64,000 nucleotides of DNA from Jeongeupia chitinilytica (GTDB lineage Bacteria > Pseudomonadota > Gammaproteobacteria > Burkholderiales > Chitinibacteraceae). Made by a program: the position numbers and the translations under genes. The DNA is taken from contig NZ_BMYO01000004.1 of the NCBI RefSeq assembly GCF_014652315.1, positions 62,001-126,000 on the forward strand, given 5' to 3'. Below, piece after piece: positions 1 through 11,787 of the stretch. Under the pieces are notes generated by a model that saw nothing but the letters and a program-made list of their open reading frames with translations, made no database searches and was not told the DNA's origin. Position 1 is the first letter of the stretch; each line of letters opens with the position of its first letter.

Positions 1-20
1 AGCAAACGGCTGAGTATCGA

Positions 21-59
21 CGCCTGGTCTGACCTTCGGTCAGCCTCGCCATCCAGGCG
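21..59. other. nested hairpin upstream of the chitinase gene
   Basis: An outer 7-bp stem (21-27 with 53-59) encloses a 6-bp stem (29-34 with 38-43) closed by a CTTCGG-type loop. No gene could be supported in 1-346. This hairpin, a terminator at 66-99 and a possible promoter at 220-246 are all that is visible there. It may be the 3' end of a transcript that begins left of the window. Confidence 0.3.
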
Positions 60-65
60 ACGACA

Positions 66-99
66 CCCGATGCCCCGGCATGCCGGGGCATCGGGCTTT
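66..99 (+). terminator. intrinsic terminator of a gene left of the window
   Basis: Positions 66-95 form a perfect 30-nt palindrome followed by CTTT on the + strand. The T-run is short, so termination may be moderate. Its 18-nt core is identical to the core of the terminator at 3154-3183 on the other side of the chitinase gene. No coding sequence lies between 1 and 65, so it probably serves a + strand gene outside the window. Confidence 0.55.
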
Positions 100-219
100 G
101 CGCCGCTTGCCCCCGGAAGCCCCGGTCCGGCAGACGGCCGCCATTGCCCTGCCGGATGCCCCGGCGACGTGGCGGCACACCGGCCAGCCCGCCGTTCGCT
201 CCGCCCGACCCGACAGCGA

Positions 220-246
220 TTGACACGCCATCTTTCGAAAATAATG
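220..246 (+). promoter_or_regulatory. possible chitinase promoter
   Basis: A perfect TTGACA -35 box lies at 220-225. The best -10 match is AATAAT at 240-245, but the 14-nt spacer is short; other registers fit less well. It lies about 100 nt before the chitinase start, in the only AT-richer patch of this region. Confidence 0.35.
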
Positions 247-346
247 CTGCGTCGCGCAAGCCTGACACCGGAAAAAACTTACTCAAACCGGAATGTTCGG
301 CCTGCGTTGAACTTCATCCAATTCAAGCAGGTAGGAGATGAGCTGC

Positions 347-3118
<2,772 letters not shown>

Positions 3119-3153
3119 GCACGACACGACTCCGGCGCCCCTGCGCCGGACGA

Positions 3154-3183
3154 AAAAACGCCCCGGCATGCCGGGGCGTTTTT
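3154..3183. terminator. bidirectional terminator between chitinase and hexosaminidase
   Basis: A perfect palindrome of 15-bp arms, with A-runs on the left and T-runs on the right, sits 35 nt after the chitinase stop and 18 nt after the convergent hexosaminidase stop. It can terminate both strands. Its GC core matches that of the hairpin at 66-95. Confidence 0.9.
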
Positions 3184-3200
3184 CTTTCGAGCCGAAACGC

Positions 3201-5867
3201 TTACTTGGCGATCAGCCCGCTGGCGCGGCCGAAGCGCTTGCCGTCGAAGCTGACGCTGCGTACCTGGACCGCGTTGACGTCGGCCACGGCCGGGGCCTTG
3301 GTGGCGTCGTACGCCTGCCAGGTCTTGCCGGCGTCGAGCGAGTACTGGATCTTCACGCCCGGCAGTTCGGTCACGGCGGCCAGCTTGCCGTCGACGACCT
3401 TGGCGCCGACCATGGACAGGCGGTAACCGACGCCGGCCTTGTCGAGCTTGGCGAGTTCGCGCTGGCCGACGGCGTTGGCGAAGGTCTCCCAGTCGGCGTT
3501 CAGCGCCTTGGTGTTCACCAGCTTGGTTTCGCCGGACTTGTAGCGTTCGCCGACGGTGTACGGACGCTCCCAGCCCGCCTGGTGCCAGGCACGCTCGGCC
3601 ACGGCGATCAGCCGCGGGAACACCATGTACTCGAACTGGGTGTCGGTGCGGACGACTTCGGCCCATTCCTGCGCCGACAGGCCCACGACCGGCGGCATCG
3701 GCTTGCTGGCCTTGGCTTCGAAGGCGTTGCCGTCACGATCGAGCGAAGTTTCGGCGTTCTGCGGCAGGTTGGCCGGCGCGAAGCTGAAGATCTTCTTTAT
3801 CGAGTTGACGCGCGCACCCCAGTAGTAACCGCCTTCCATCGGATCGACCTCGCTCGGGAAATCGAGGTAGACGTAGTCCGGGTTGGAGATCACCACGCCG
3901 TAGCCCTTGTTGGTCCATTCGACCACCGAGTCGGCCCCGCCCCAGTACAGCGTGTCCCAGAAGTTGACGCGCACGTTCTTGGCGGCGAAGTCCTTGGCGT
4001 TCGGCGCATGCTTCAGGCCGTCCTGCCACGCCTGGAAGTTGCTGATGCCGTACTTCGGCAGCAGGGTGCTGACTTCGTGGGCGAAGTAGCCCGGCAGGTG
4101 TTCGACGTCGGCCACCTTGCCCGACTTGACCAGCGCCTGGCAGGCCGGCGACTTGGCCCACGGGTGGTCCTGCTTCGACATGTCGATCCAGCCCTTGCCG
4201 TCCTTGTCCTTGGCCGGGGCGTTCTTGTCGGCGTAGCCGGCGCCGAAGAAGATGTTCTTCGCTTCGTCACCGCCGAAATGCCACGATTCGAGTTTGATGC
4301 CGGCATCCTGGTACATCCGGGCGACTTCGCCGATCACCTTGTCGGTGAACTTGAGTGCCGACGGCTGGCACGGGTTCAGCGTCGACAGGCGGTCGTAGAA
4401 CTGCACGCCGGTGATGTTCGAGGTTTCCTTCGGATCGACGAGGCGGTACTCGCTGGCGGCTTCCGGCTTGCCTTCGGCCATCAGGCGCTTGTAGCGCGCC
4501 TCCATCGAAACCACGGCGGCACGGGCGTGGCCCGGCATGTCGATTTCCGGGATCACTTCGATGTTGCGGGCGTGGGCGTACTTGAGGATCTCGATGAAAT
4601 CGTCACGGGTCAGGAAACCCGAACCGGCATTGTTGCTGTCCGGCCCCTGGCCCAGCTGCGGCAGCAGGCCCCTGGTTTCGGTCAGGTCGTGGACGCGCTT
4701 GCCGCCGACGTCGGTCAGCTCCGGCAGGCCCGGAATCTGCAGGCGCCAGCCTTCGTCGTCGGACAGGTGATAGTGCAGCTTGTTGAGCTTGTACGCGGCC
4801 ATCTGGTCGATCGCCGCCAGCACGGTGGCCTTGCTGCGGAAGTTGCGCGCGGTGTCGATCATGAAGCCGCGATAGCCGAAGCGCGGCGCGTCGGCGACTT
4901 CCATCGTCGGCACGGCCTTGGCGCCCTGGGTCGGGACCAGCGACAGCAGCGACTGCACGCCGTAGAACGCACCGGCAGCGTCATAGCCGACGATTTGCGC
5001 GCCCTTGGGCGTGATCACCAGCGAATAGCCCTCGGCGTTGGCCGCATCGCCCTTGAGCGATTTAGGTGCAATGCGCACGGTGACCGGGTAGCTGCCGGTG
5101 GTGACGCCGATTTCCCTGGCGCGCGACTGCAGTGCATCGACGCTGGCCTTGTCGAGGCCGCGCGTATCGAGCTTGATGCCCTTGGACAGGTCGGCCGTCT
5201 TGCCGGTGAGTTTCTGTGCAGCCGGTGCCGGGATGATGCGTGCGGCAATGTCCTGCGCCGGCAGCAGCGGCGTGGCCTTGTAGGCGTCGTAGCGGGTGGC
5301 GGCGGTCATGACGACGTTGTTGTCGCCGGCCGAGCGCTTGGCGTCGGCCACGGTCAGCGGGGTCATGAACTTGCTGAGTTCTTCGGTATCGGTGCTGGCG
5401 ATCACCTTCGGCTTCGCGTCGCCCGAGGTCACGTACCAGCGCGGCATCGTGTCGTACATCGACACCTGCCAGTATTCGCCGATCAGGCCCAGCTGCACCG
5501 GCTTGCCCTTGGTGAAGCCCTTGAACTTGTCGGTCGGCTCGAGGCGGTACAGGTCACCGGTCAGGTGGGTGATCCTGAACTGGTCGTTGTCGACGCGGAG
5601 GATGCGGCGGATGCTGGAAAAATAGATGGCCCAGTCCGAACCCGTGATGTCGCTGGCGGCATCGAAGGTGACATTCAGCTTGTAGCACGATGCCCAGTCG
5701 GCGCCGAGTGCCGAGCATTCCTTGGCCGGTTGGCTGTTGCCCAGCATGGTGACCTTGATGCCCAGCTGGCTGGCGATGGTATCCACCTGTTGCTGCGCAC
5801 CGGAACCTGCGTATGCGAAGCCGGCAAACGCCATGCTGGCCATCATCAATGTCAGTTTGCTTTTCAT
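3201..5867 (-). CDS. secreted beta-N-acetylhexosaminidase (chitobiase), GH20
   Basis: Exported exo-acting hexosaminidase (888 aa) that should release N-acetylglucosamine from the chitobiose and short oligomers made by the neighbouring chitinase. A signal peptide ending near FAYA is followed by the N-terminal chitobiase/hexosaminidase carbohydrate-binding-like domain, a GH20b-like domain, the GH20 barrel and a C-terminal Ig-like chitobiase domain. The catalytic Asp-Glu pair is in HFGGDEAKN (Asp534-Glu535). The ATG at 5867 is chosen because AAGGA lies at a suitable distance and a signal peptide follows at once; upstream in-frame codons give no sensible N-terminus. It is not a lipoprotein by sequence, as no lipobox is present. 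Confidence 0.92.
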   Translation of the reverse strand: MKSKLTLMMASMAFAGFAYAGSGAQQQVDTIASQLGIKVTMLGNSQPAKECSALGADWASCYKLNVTFDAASDITGSDWAIYFSSIRRILRVDNDQFRITHLTGDLYRLEPTDKFKGFTKGKPVQLGLIGEYWQVSMYDTMPRWYVTSGDAKPKVIASTDTEELSKFMTPLTVADAKRSAGDNNVVMTAATRYDAYKATPLLPAQDIAARIIPAPAAQKLTGKTADLSKGIKLDTRGLDKASVDALQSRAREIGVTTGSYPVTVRIAPKSLKGDAANAEGYSLVITPKGAQIVGYDAAGAFYGVQSLLSLVPTQGAKAVPTMEVADAPRFGYRGFMIDTARNFRSKATVLAAIDQMAAYKLNKLHYHLSDDEGWRLQIPGLPELTDVGGKRVHDLTETRGLLPQLGQGPDSNNAGSGFLTRDDFIEILKYAHARNIEVIPEIDMPGHARAAVVSMEARYKRLMAEGKPEAASEYRLVDPKETSNITGVQFYDRLSTLNPCQPSALKFTDKVIGEVARMYQDAGIKLESWHFGGDEAKNIFFGAGYADKNAPAKDKDGKGWIDMSKQDHPWAKSPACQALVKSGKVADVEHLPGYFAHEVSTLLPKYGISNFQAWQDGLKHAPNAKDFAAKNVRVNFWDTLYWGGADSVVEWTNKGYGVVISNPDYVYLDFPSEVDPMEGGYYWGARVNSIKKIFSFAPANLPQNAETSLDRDGNAFEAKASKPMPPVVGLSAQEWAEVVRTDTQFEYMVFPRLIAVAERAWHQAGWERPYTVGERYKSGETKLVNTKALNADWETFANAVGQRELAKLDKAGVGYRLSMVGAKVVDGKLAAVTELPGVKIQYSLDAGKTWQAYDATKAPAVADVNAVQVRSVSFDGKRFGRASGLIAK

Positions 5868-6052
5868 CTGCTTTTCCTTGCTTGCATCCGGGCTTGTGAC
5901 CCGGACTGATCGACTGCAGCAGGACTGAATCAGCCCCGCCTCCCGCAAACAAGGTTGCACCCACAAAGCTTACACGTCGTTGTTCAAGATCAAGACGAGG
6001 GAAATGCAAGGCAGATTGTAAGTAATTAATTCCGTAACGGCATGAAGGACGA

Positions 6053-6730
6053 CTACCAGCCGAGCAGCACGTGACCATGCTGCTTGAGCCAGTCGCGCTG
6101 CGACTTCCACGCCGGGCAGTGCTGCGCGACGATGGCCCAGAACCGCGGCGAATGGTTGAGCTCGGCCAGATGGGCCAGCTCGTGGATGATCACGTAGTCG
6201 ATCACGTCGAACGGCGCCTGCACCAGCCGCCAGTTCAGTCGGATCGCGCCGGCGGCGGTACAGCTGCCCCAGCGCGTACCGGCCGAGGTCAGCCTGAGCT
6301 GGCTCGGCTGCAGCCCCATCCGCCCGGACCAGAGCGGCACGCGTTCGGCAAAATAGGCGCGGGCGGTGCGTTGCAGGAACCGGGCCAGCGCCGGTGCCAG
6401 CGTGTCGTCACGGCCGGCGACGTGCAGCGCACCGTCGATCAGTCCGGTGCGCGTGCCCCCCGTCACGATGCGCACCGGCTTGCCGAACCAGCCGATGCTG
6501 ACACCGTCGGCCAGCGCCGGCGCGGGGGCCGGTCGCCTGGCAAGGTGCTTGAGAATCCAGTCAAGCCGCCCCAGCACGGCGCGGTCGGCGTCGGCGAGGC
6601 TGGCGTGCGCCGGCAGCGCGACGCTGAGGCCGCCGGCATCGATCTTCAGGCCGATCGAGCGGCGGCGGGCGCTGCGCTTCACCGTGTAGGCGATTTCGCC
6701 GCCCGGGTGGCGTACGCGCCGCTCGCTCAT
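6053..6730 (-). CDS. YgjP/DUF45-type M48-like metallopeptidase family protein
   Basis: A 225-residue protein of the YgjP-like (DUF45) metal-dependent hydrolase family. The zinc signature HELAH is at residues 183-187, with a third potential ligand His193 shortly after and the family's TRWGSC segment upstream. The physiological substrate of this family is not well established. It is the last gene of the leftward glyQ operon: its ATG follows the plsC stop codon with no gap, so translation is probably coupled. No signal peptide is visible, which fits a cytoplasmic protein. Confidence 0.85.
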   Translation of the reverse strand: MSERRVRHPGGEIAYTVKRSARRRSIGLKIDAGGLSVALPAHASLADADRAVLGRLDWILKHLARRPAPAPALADGVSIGWFGKPVRIVTGGTRTGLIDGALHVAGRDDTLAPALARFLQRTARAYFAERVPLWSGRMGLQPSQLRLTSAGTRWGSCTAAGAIRLNWRLVQAPFDVIDYVIIHELAHLAELNHSPRFWAIVAQHCPAWKSQRDWLKQHGHVLLGW

Positions 6731-7459
6731 CTACTTCGGAAAGCAGGGTCCGCGATCGGGCATCGCGGCCAGTTCGGTTTCGATCCAGTCCTCGACCTCG
6801 CGGGTCAGCTCGAGCGGGTCGCGGCCGGCGGTGTCGATCGGCTTGCCGATCTTCATCGTGATCGTGCCCGGATGCTTGAGGAAGGAGTTGCGCGGCCAGT
6901 ATTCGCCGGCATTGACCATCACCGGTACCAGCGGAATGCCCAGCGAAATCGCCAGCCGGGCACCGCCGGGCTTGTACTTGCCGCGTTCTCCCGGCGCAAT
7001 GCGGGTGCCCTCGGGGAAGATCGTGATCCAGTAACCGTGCCTGATCCGGTCCTGCCCCTGCTCCATCAGCATGCGCTGCGCTTCCGAGCGGTTGGCGCGG
7101 TCGATCGCGATCGGCGACGTGGCCTTCAGCCCCCAGCCGAAGAACGGCAGCTTCAGCAGTTCGCGCTTGATCACGAAGACCATCGGCGGAAACACCATCT
7201 GCAGCGCCATCGTTTCCCATGCCGACTGGTGCTTGCAGACGATCATCGCCGGCCCGGCCGGAATGTTTTCCTTGCCGACGATCCGGCCCTTGAGGCCGCA
7301 GGTCACACCGAGCCACCACAGCAGCACCCGGCTCCAGCCGGTGATGAGCCGCGTGCGCAGCACCGGCGGCAGCGGCAGGATCAGAATGCAGAAAATGGCG
7401 TACGGCGGCGTGATGATCGCCATGCCGAGCCAGTAGAGGATGGAGCGAATCCAGATCAT
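6731..7459 (-). CDS. plsC: 1-acylglycerol-3-phosphate O-acyltransferase (PlsC family)
   Basis: Inner-membrane acyltransferase that makes phosphatidic acid from lysophosphatidic acid. A hydrophobic N-terminal segment (about residues 5-35) precedes the acyltransferase domain. Motif I is present as KHQSAWE, in which the usual HxxxxD Asp is Glu; my recollection is that the Neisseria homologues share this. The FPEGTR motif is intact about 70 residues later. It sits between gmhB and the ygjP-like gene; the link with gmhB suggests an envelope-lipid operon. Length 242 aa is normal for the family. Confidence 0.88.
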   Translation of the reverse strand: MIWIRSILYWLGMAIITPPYAIFCILILPLPPVLRTRLITGWSRVLLWWLGVTCGLKGRIVGKENIPAGPAMIVCKHQSAWETMALQMVFPPMVFVIKRELLKLPFFGWGLKATSPIAIDRANRSEAQRMLMEQGQDRIRHGYWITIFPEGTRIAPGERGKYKPGGARLAISLGIPLVPVMVNAGEYWPRNSFLKHPGTITMKIGKPIDTAGRDPLELTREVEDWIETELAAMPDRGPCFPK

Positions 7460-7681
7460 TGCCGGTCCGTGTCAGATATCAAAAGTTAATCGAGAACATC
7501 AAAGCACCACGTAGCGCGCGACCGTTTCTCCGTGAAAGGTGCGCGGCCGGTGCGACGAAGAAAACCCAGCGCAGCGGCGCTGGCAAGGTGCGCGAAACGT
7601 CCCACGGGGACTCCCTCCGGTCACAACAGTACAAACCGGCAAGTGAGCGCAACGCCGCCAGCAGGGTTTTATTCGTCGCGC

Positions 7682-8221
7682 TTAACCGAGACGCTGGAGC
7701 CAGTCGGCCACCGCCGCCAGATTGTCGAACACCCGGGTTCCCGGCGGCAGGCAGTTCTTGCCTTCGGTCTTCTTGCCGTTGCCGGTACGCACCAGCAGCG
7801 GCTTGCCCCCTGCGGCGGCAATCGCTTCGAGGTCGCGCTGGCTGTCGCCGACCATCCACAACTCGGTCGGCGACACGTGGAAGCGCTTGGCGATGTCGAG
7901 CACCATGCCCGGCGCCGGCTTGCGGCAGCGGCATTGCGCTTCCGACATGTGCGGGCAGAAGAAGATGGCGTCGATCTCGCCACCGGCGTCGTGGACCAGC
8001 CGGTGCATCTTGGCGTGGATGCGGTTCAGCGTCGCCACGTCGTAATAGCCGCGGCCGATGCCGCTCTGGTTGGTCGCCACCACCAGCGTCCATCCGGCAC
8101 GGGTGAGCGCACCGATCGCATCGAGACTGCCCTCGATCGGAATCCACTCGTCCGGCGACTTGATGTAGTCCGGGCTGTCGTGATTGATCACGCCATCGCG
8201 GTCCAGAATCAGCAGCTTCAT
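7682..8221 (-). CDS. gmhB: D-glycero-beta-D-manno-heptose-1,7-bisphosphate 7-phosphatase
   Basis: HAD-superfamily phosphatase that removes the C7 phosphate during ADP-heptose synthesis for the lipopolysaccharide core. The nucleophile motif DRDGVIN is at residues 7-13 and the zinc-binding cluster (CPHMSEAQCRCRKPAPG) is complete. The ATG at 8221 is supported by GGAGG just upstream and by the family's MKLLILDRDG-like N-terminus. It lies between glyS and plsC in the same leftward operon. The 222 nt between it and plsC contain no gene I can support. Confidence 0.93.
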   Translation of the reverse strand: MKLLILDRDGVINHDSPDYIKSPDEWIPIEGSLDAIGALTRAGWTLVVATNQSGIGRGYYDVATLNRIHAKMHRLVHDAGGEIDAIFFCPHMSEAQCRCRKPAPGMVLDIAKRFHVSPTELWMVGDSQRDLEAIAAAGGKPLLVRTGNGKKTEGKNCLPPGTRVFDNLAAVADWLQRLG

Positions 8222-8285
8222 CGGCCCCTCCGTTGCGGGCATCCACGGCAAGGGGGCATGCTCGCCCCCCGGGTTCGGTCGGCGC

Positions 8286-10361
8286 TTAATCGGCAAGCAG
8301 CGACAACTCCGCAACGCGGTTCATCAGCCCGGCCAGCGCCGACAGCAGCGCCAGACGGTTGCCGCGCACGGCGAGATCGTCGGCCATCACCATCACGCCG
8401 TCGAAGAACGCGTCGACCGGCGTCTTCAGCGCAGCCAGTGCCTTCAGGGCGCCGGTGAAGTCCTGCCTGGCCAGCACAGCCTCGGCTTGCGGCGTCACGG
8501 CTTCGAACGCCGCGAACAGCGCCTTTTCGGCCTCGCTGTCGAACAGCGCCGCATTCAGCGCCGGCAGCGCGGTGTCGACCTTCTTGAGGATGTTGCGGAT
8601 GCGCTTGTTGGCGGCGGCCAGCGCAGCCGATTCCGGCAGTGCCTTGAACGCGGCAACCGCGTCGAGGCGCTGGACGACGTCGTCGAAACGCTCCGGGTTC
8701 AGCGCCAGTACCGCGTCGATGTCGGCCACCGGATAGTCGGCGGCGAGGAAGTTCTTCAGCCGGTCGAGCATGAAGCCCTGGACACCGGCAATCGTGCCGT
8801 CCCTGATCACGCCGTTCGGGAAGGTCGCGGCGGTCGCGGTCAGCAGCGACTTCAGGTCCAGCGGCAGCACCAGCAGCTGGCGCAATACGCCGAGTGCGGC
8901 GCGGCGCAGCGCGAACGGGTCCTTGTCGCCGGTCGGGATCAGGCCGATGCCGTAGATGCCGACGATGGCTTCGAGCTTGTCGGCCAGCGCGACGGCCTGC
9001 GCCACCGGGCCTTCCGGCAGCGCGTCACCGGCAAAGCGCGGGCGGTAGTGCTGCTCGATCGCGTCGGCGACCGCGGCGTTCTCACCGTCGATCTGCGCGT
9101 AGTAGCGGCCCATCGTGCCCTGCAGTTCCGGGAACTCGCCGACCATGTCCGACACGAGGTCGGCCTTGGCCAGCTTTGCGGCGCGTTCGCAATCGGCGCG
9201 CTGTGCGCCGAGCGCCGGGCCGATTTCGCCGGCCAGCTTCACGAGGCGTTCGACGCGCTCGTACTGGGTGCCGATCTTGTTGTGGTAGACGACGCTGCGC
9301 AGCCCTTCGACGCGCGATTCGAGCTTCTTCTTCTGGTCCTGCGCATAGAAGAACTGCGCGTCCGACAGCCGCGCGCGCAGCACGCGCTCGTTGCCGGTGA
9401 TGATGTGGCTCGGGTCGGCCGCTTCGAGGTTGGACACCAGCAGGAAGCGGTTCATCAGCTTGCCGGCCTGGTCGAGCAGCGGGAAGTACTTCTGGTTCTG
9501 CTGCATCGTCAGGATCAGGCATTCCTGCGGCACCTTGAGGAATTCGGCCTCGAAGCCGGCTTCGAGCACCACCGGCCACTCGACCAGCGCGGTCACTTCG
9601 TCGAACAGCGCGTCGTCGGCGGCAATCGTCGCGTTCAGTTTGGCGGCAGCAGCCTTGAGGCGGTCGACGACCAGCTCGTGACGCGCGGCGAAGCTGGCGA
9701 CGACCTTGCCTTCCTCGTAGATTTTCTTCGCATACTCGTCGGCACCGGCGAACTCTACCGCGCCCTTGGACAGGAAGCGGTGGCCCTGGCTGACACGGCC
9801 CGACTCGAGGTGCAGCACCTTGGCCGGCACCACATCGCTGCCGTGCAGCACGACCAGACCGTGCACCGGACGGATGAACTGGCCGTCGCGATCGCCCCAG
9901 CGCATCATCTTCGGCGCCGGCAGCTTCTTCAGCGCGGCTTCGATCAGCCCGGACAGCACGTTGGCCAGCGTTTCACCGGCCTTCACGCTGCGGAAAATGA
10001 ACACGTCCTGCTTGCCGTCCGAGCCCTGCTCGAGCGCGACAATCTCGACGCCGCACGAACGGGCGAAACCGGCCAGCGCCGGCGTCGGTTGGCCGTCCTT
10101 GTAGCCGGAGGCGACGGCCGGGCCGCGACGTTCGATCTGCTGCTCGGGCTGGAGCGCGAGCACGTCCGGAATCGTCACCGCCAGCCGGCGCGGGCTGGCG
10201 AACGGGTGGCAATCACCGCCCTTGGCAACGAAGCCGAGCTTGGCAAGTTCGTCGAAAATCGACCGGGCGAACGCGTCGCCCAGCTTCTTGAGCGCCTTCG
10301 GCGGCAGCTCTTCGGTAAACAGTTCGATCAACAGGGTCTTGCTGGACTGGGTATCGGACAT
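8286..10361 (-). CDS. glyS: glycine--tRNA ligase beta subunit
   Basis: Beta chain (691 aa) of the alpha2beta2 bacterial glycyl-tRNA synthetase, needed for tRNA-Gly recognition and charging. The N-terminus carries the family's LLIELFTEELPPKAL segment, and the large body and C-terminal anticodon-binding-like region have normal length. The ATG at 10361 gives MSDTQSS followed at once by the conserved region. The alpha subunit gene glyQ is two genes upstream; a small lipoprotein gene separates them, so the usual glyQS pair is interrupted. Confidence 0.96.
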   Translation of the reverse strand: MSDTQSSKTLLIELFTEELPPKALKKLGDAFARSIFDELAKLGFVAKGGDCHPFASPRRLAVTIPDVLALQPEQQIERRGPAVASGYKDGQPTPALAGFARSCGVEIVALEQGSDGKQDVFIFRSVKAGETLANVLSGLIEAALKKLPAPKMMRWGDRDGQFIRPVHGLVVLHGSDVVPAKVLHLESGRVSQGHRFLSKGAVEFAGADEYAKKIYEEGKVVASFAARHELVVDRLKAAAAKLNATIAADDALFDEVTALVEWPVVLEAGFEAEFLKVPQECLILTMQQNQKYFPLLDQAGKLMNRFLLVSNLEAADPSHIITGNERVLRARLSDAQFFYAQDQKKKLESRVEGLRSVVYHNKIGTQYERVERLVKLAGEIGPALGAQRADCERAAKLAKADLVSDMVGEFPELQGTMGRYYAQIDGENAAVADAIEQHYRPRFAGDALPEGPVAQAVALADKLEAIVGIYGIGLIPTGDKDPFALRRAALGVLRQLLVLPLDLKSLLTATAATFPNGVIRDGTIAGVQGFMLDRLKNFLAADYPVADIDAVLALNPERFDDVVQRLDAVAAFKALPESAALAAANKRIRNILKKVDTALPALNAALFDSEAEKALFAAFEAVTPQAEAVLARQDFTGALKALAALKTPVDAFFDGVMVMADDLAVRGNRLALLSALAGLMNRVAELSLLAD

Positions 10362-10366
10362 GACGA

Positions 10367-10840
10367 TCACTCTTTGTTCTGGGCCTTGTCGGCCATCATC
10401 TTGCAGACCTGACGCACGAAATCGGCGCCGTAGCTGTCGGGCTCGGGTGCAGCGAATTCCCACTGGAAGCCGGGAACGTCGTAACGGGCGATTTCCTCAC
10501 CGTCGGGCGTTCGCAACGACACGGCGATGCCGGCCATCCGCCCGCTCGGGCAGTCGATCGCCTGGCGCGCGTACTTGACCCGGTAACGCCCTTTCGATTC
10601 GCCGTCGATCTGGTCTTCGGCGAAGGTCTGGCGCATCCACACATAGGTGTACTGGGTGCTGCCCGCACGGTCGCGGTGCGAGATCGAATTGACGTCGACA
10701 TCGACCTTCATGCCGTCGGGTTCGCCGTAGTTGCGCCAGTCGGCACTGCTGCCCGGCACCGGTTGCGGCCCGCGCGTGCCGTCCTCGAAGTCGCCGCAGG
10801 CGGCGAGCAGCAAGGGCAGGCACAGCGCAAGCGCCTTCAT
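10367..10840 (-). CDS. small outer-membrane-type lipoprotein between glyQ and glyS
   Basis: A 157-residue lipoprotein: signal peptide with lipobox LAAC at about residues 14-17, then a mature domain resembling the surface-adhesin-E-like family (repeated Tyr/Val strands, 'SIxxRDRAG' segment, one Cys pair). That family call is tentative and says little about function. Its start is 4 nt after the glyQ stop and its stop is 5 nt before glyS, so it is embedded in the synthetase operon and should be co-expressed. Confidence 0.8.
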   Translation of the reverse strand: MKALALCLPLLLAACGDFEDGTRGPQPVPGSSADWRNYGEPDGMKVDVDVNSISHRDRAGSTQYTYVWMRQTFAEDQIDGESKGRYRVKYARQAIDCPSGRMAGIAVSLRTPDGEEIARYDVPGFQWEFAAPEPDSYGADFVRQVCKMMADKAQNKE

Positions 10841-10844
10841 TGCA

Positions 10845-11738
10845 TCAGGCCGCCGGGTTGCACATCGGGAAGCCGAGGGCTTCGCGGCTGTCGTAATACG
10901 CCTGCGCGACCATGCGCGACAGGTTGCGGACGCGGCCGATGTAGGCAGCACGTTCGGTCACCGAAATCGCGCCACGGGCGTCGAGCAGGTTGAAGGTGTG
11001 CGAACACTTCATCACCATTTCGTAGCCCGGCAGCGGCAGGCCGGCTTCGATCAGCCGCTGTGCTTCGCCTTCGAAATCGTTGAACAGCTTGAACAGCAGC
11101 TCGACGTTGGCGTATTCGAAGTTGTAGGTCGACTGCTCGACCTCGTTCTGGTGGTAGATGTCGCCGTAGGTGACCTTCTGGCCGTTCGGGTAGACGGTCC
11201 ACACGAGGTCGTAGACGTTCTCGACGCCCTGCAGATACATCGCCAGCCGTTCGACGCCATAGGTGATCTCGCCGAGCACCGGCTTGCAGTCGAGGCCGCC
11301 GACCTGCTGGAAATAGGTGAACTGGGTGACTTCCATGCCGTTCAGCCACACTTCCCAGCCGAGGCCCCAGGCGCCCAGCGTCGGGCTTTCCCAGTCGTCC
11401 TCGACAAAGCGGATGTCGTGCACCGTCGGATCGATGCCGAGTTCCTTCAGCGAGCCGAGGTAGAGGTCGAGGATGTTGTCCGGGTTCGGCTTCAGCGCGA
11501 CCTGGAACTGGTAGTAGTGCTGCAGGCGGTTCGGGTTTTCGCCGTAACGGCCGTCCTTCGGGCGGCGGCTCGGCTGCACGTAGGCGGCGTTCCACGGCTC
11601 GGGGCCGAGCGAGCGCAGGAAGGTCGCGGTGTGGAAGGTGCCCGCGCCGACTTCGAGGTCGTACGGTTGCAGCAGCGCGCAGCCCTGGCTTGCCCAGTAG
11701 GTCTGCAGCTTGAGAAGGATGTCCTGGAAGGTCAGCAT
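10845..11738 (-). CDS. glyQ: glycine--tRNA ligase alpha subunit
   Basis: Catalytic alpha chain (297 aa) of the tetrameric glycyl-tRNA synthetase. The class II core is easily recognised, including the conserved [14 protein letters not shown] and [14 protein letters not shown] segments, and the length is typical. It is the first gene of the leftward operon that continues through a lipoprotein gene, glyS, gmhB, plsC and a ygjP-like gene. A LysR gene on the same strand ends about 50 nt upstream. Confidence 0.97.
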   Translation of the reverse strand: MLTFQDILLKLQTYWASQGCALLQPYDLEVGAGTFHTATFLRSLGPEPWNAAYVQPSRRPKDGRYGENPNRLQHYYQFQVALKPNPDNILDLYLGSLKELGIDPTVHDIRFVEDDWESPTLGAWGLGWEVWLNGMEVTQFTYFQQVGGLDCKPVLGEITYGVERLAMYLQGVENVYDLVWTVYPNGQKVTYGDIYHQNEVEQSTYNFEYANVELLFKLFNDFEGEAQRLIEAGLPLPGYEMVMKCSHTFNLLDARGAISVTERAAYIGRVRNLSRMVAQAYYDSREALGFPMCNPAA

Positions 11739-11787
11739 GTCGGTCTTGGCCGGATGGTCCGGTTTCCGGTTCTGAAACCTGCTGATT

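Noticed and set aside
3168..5909. 913-codon open frame antisense to the GH20 gene
   Set aside because: No recognisable domain or ribosome-binding site; mirrors codon bias of the real hexosaminidase.
7460..7681. A gene in the 222-nt gap between plsC and gmhB
   Set aside because: Open frames here lack a ribosome-binding site and recognisable protein; treated as non-coding with no visible element.
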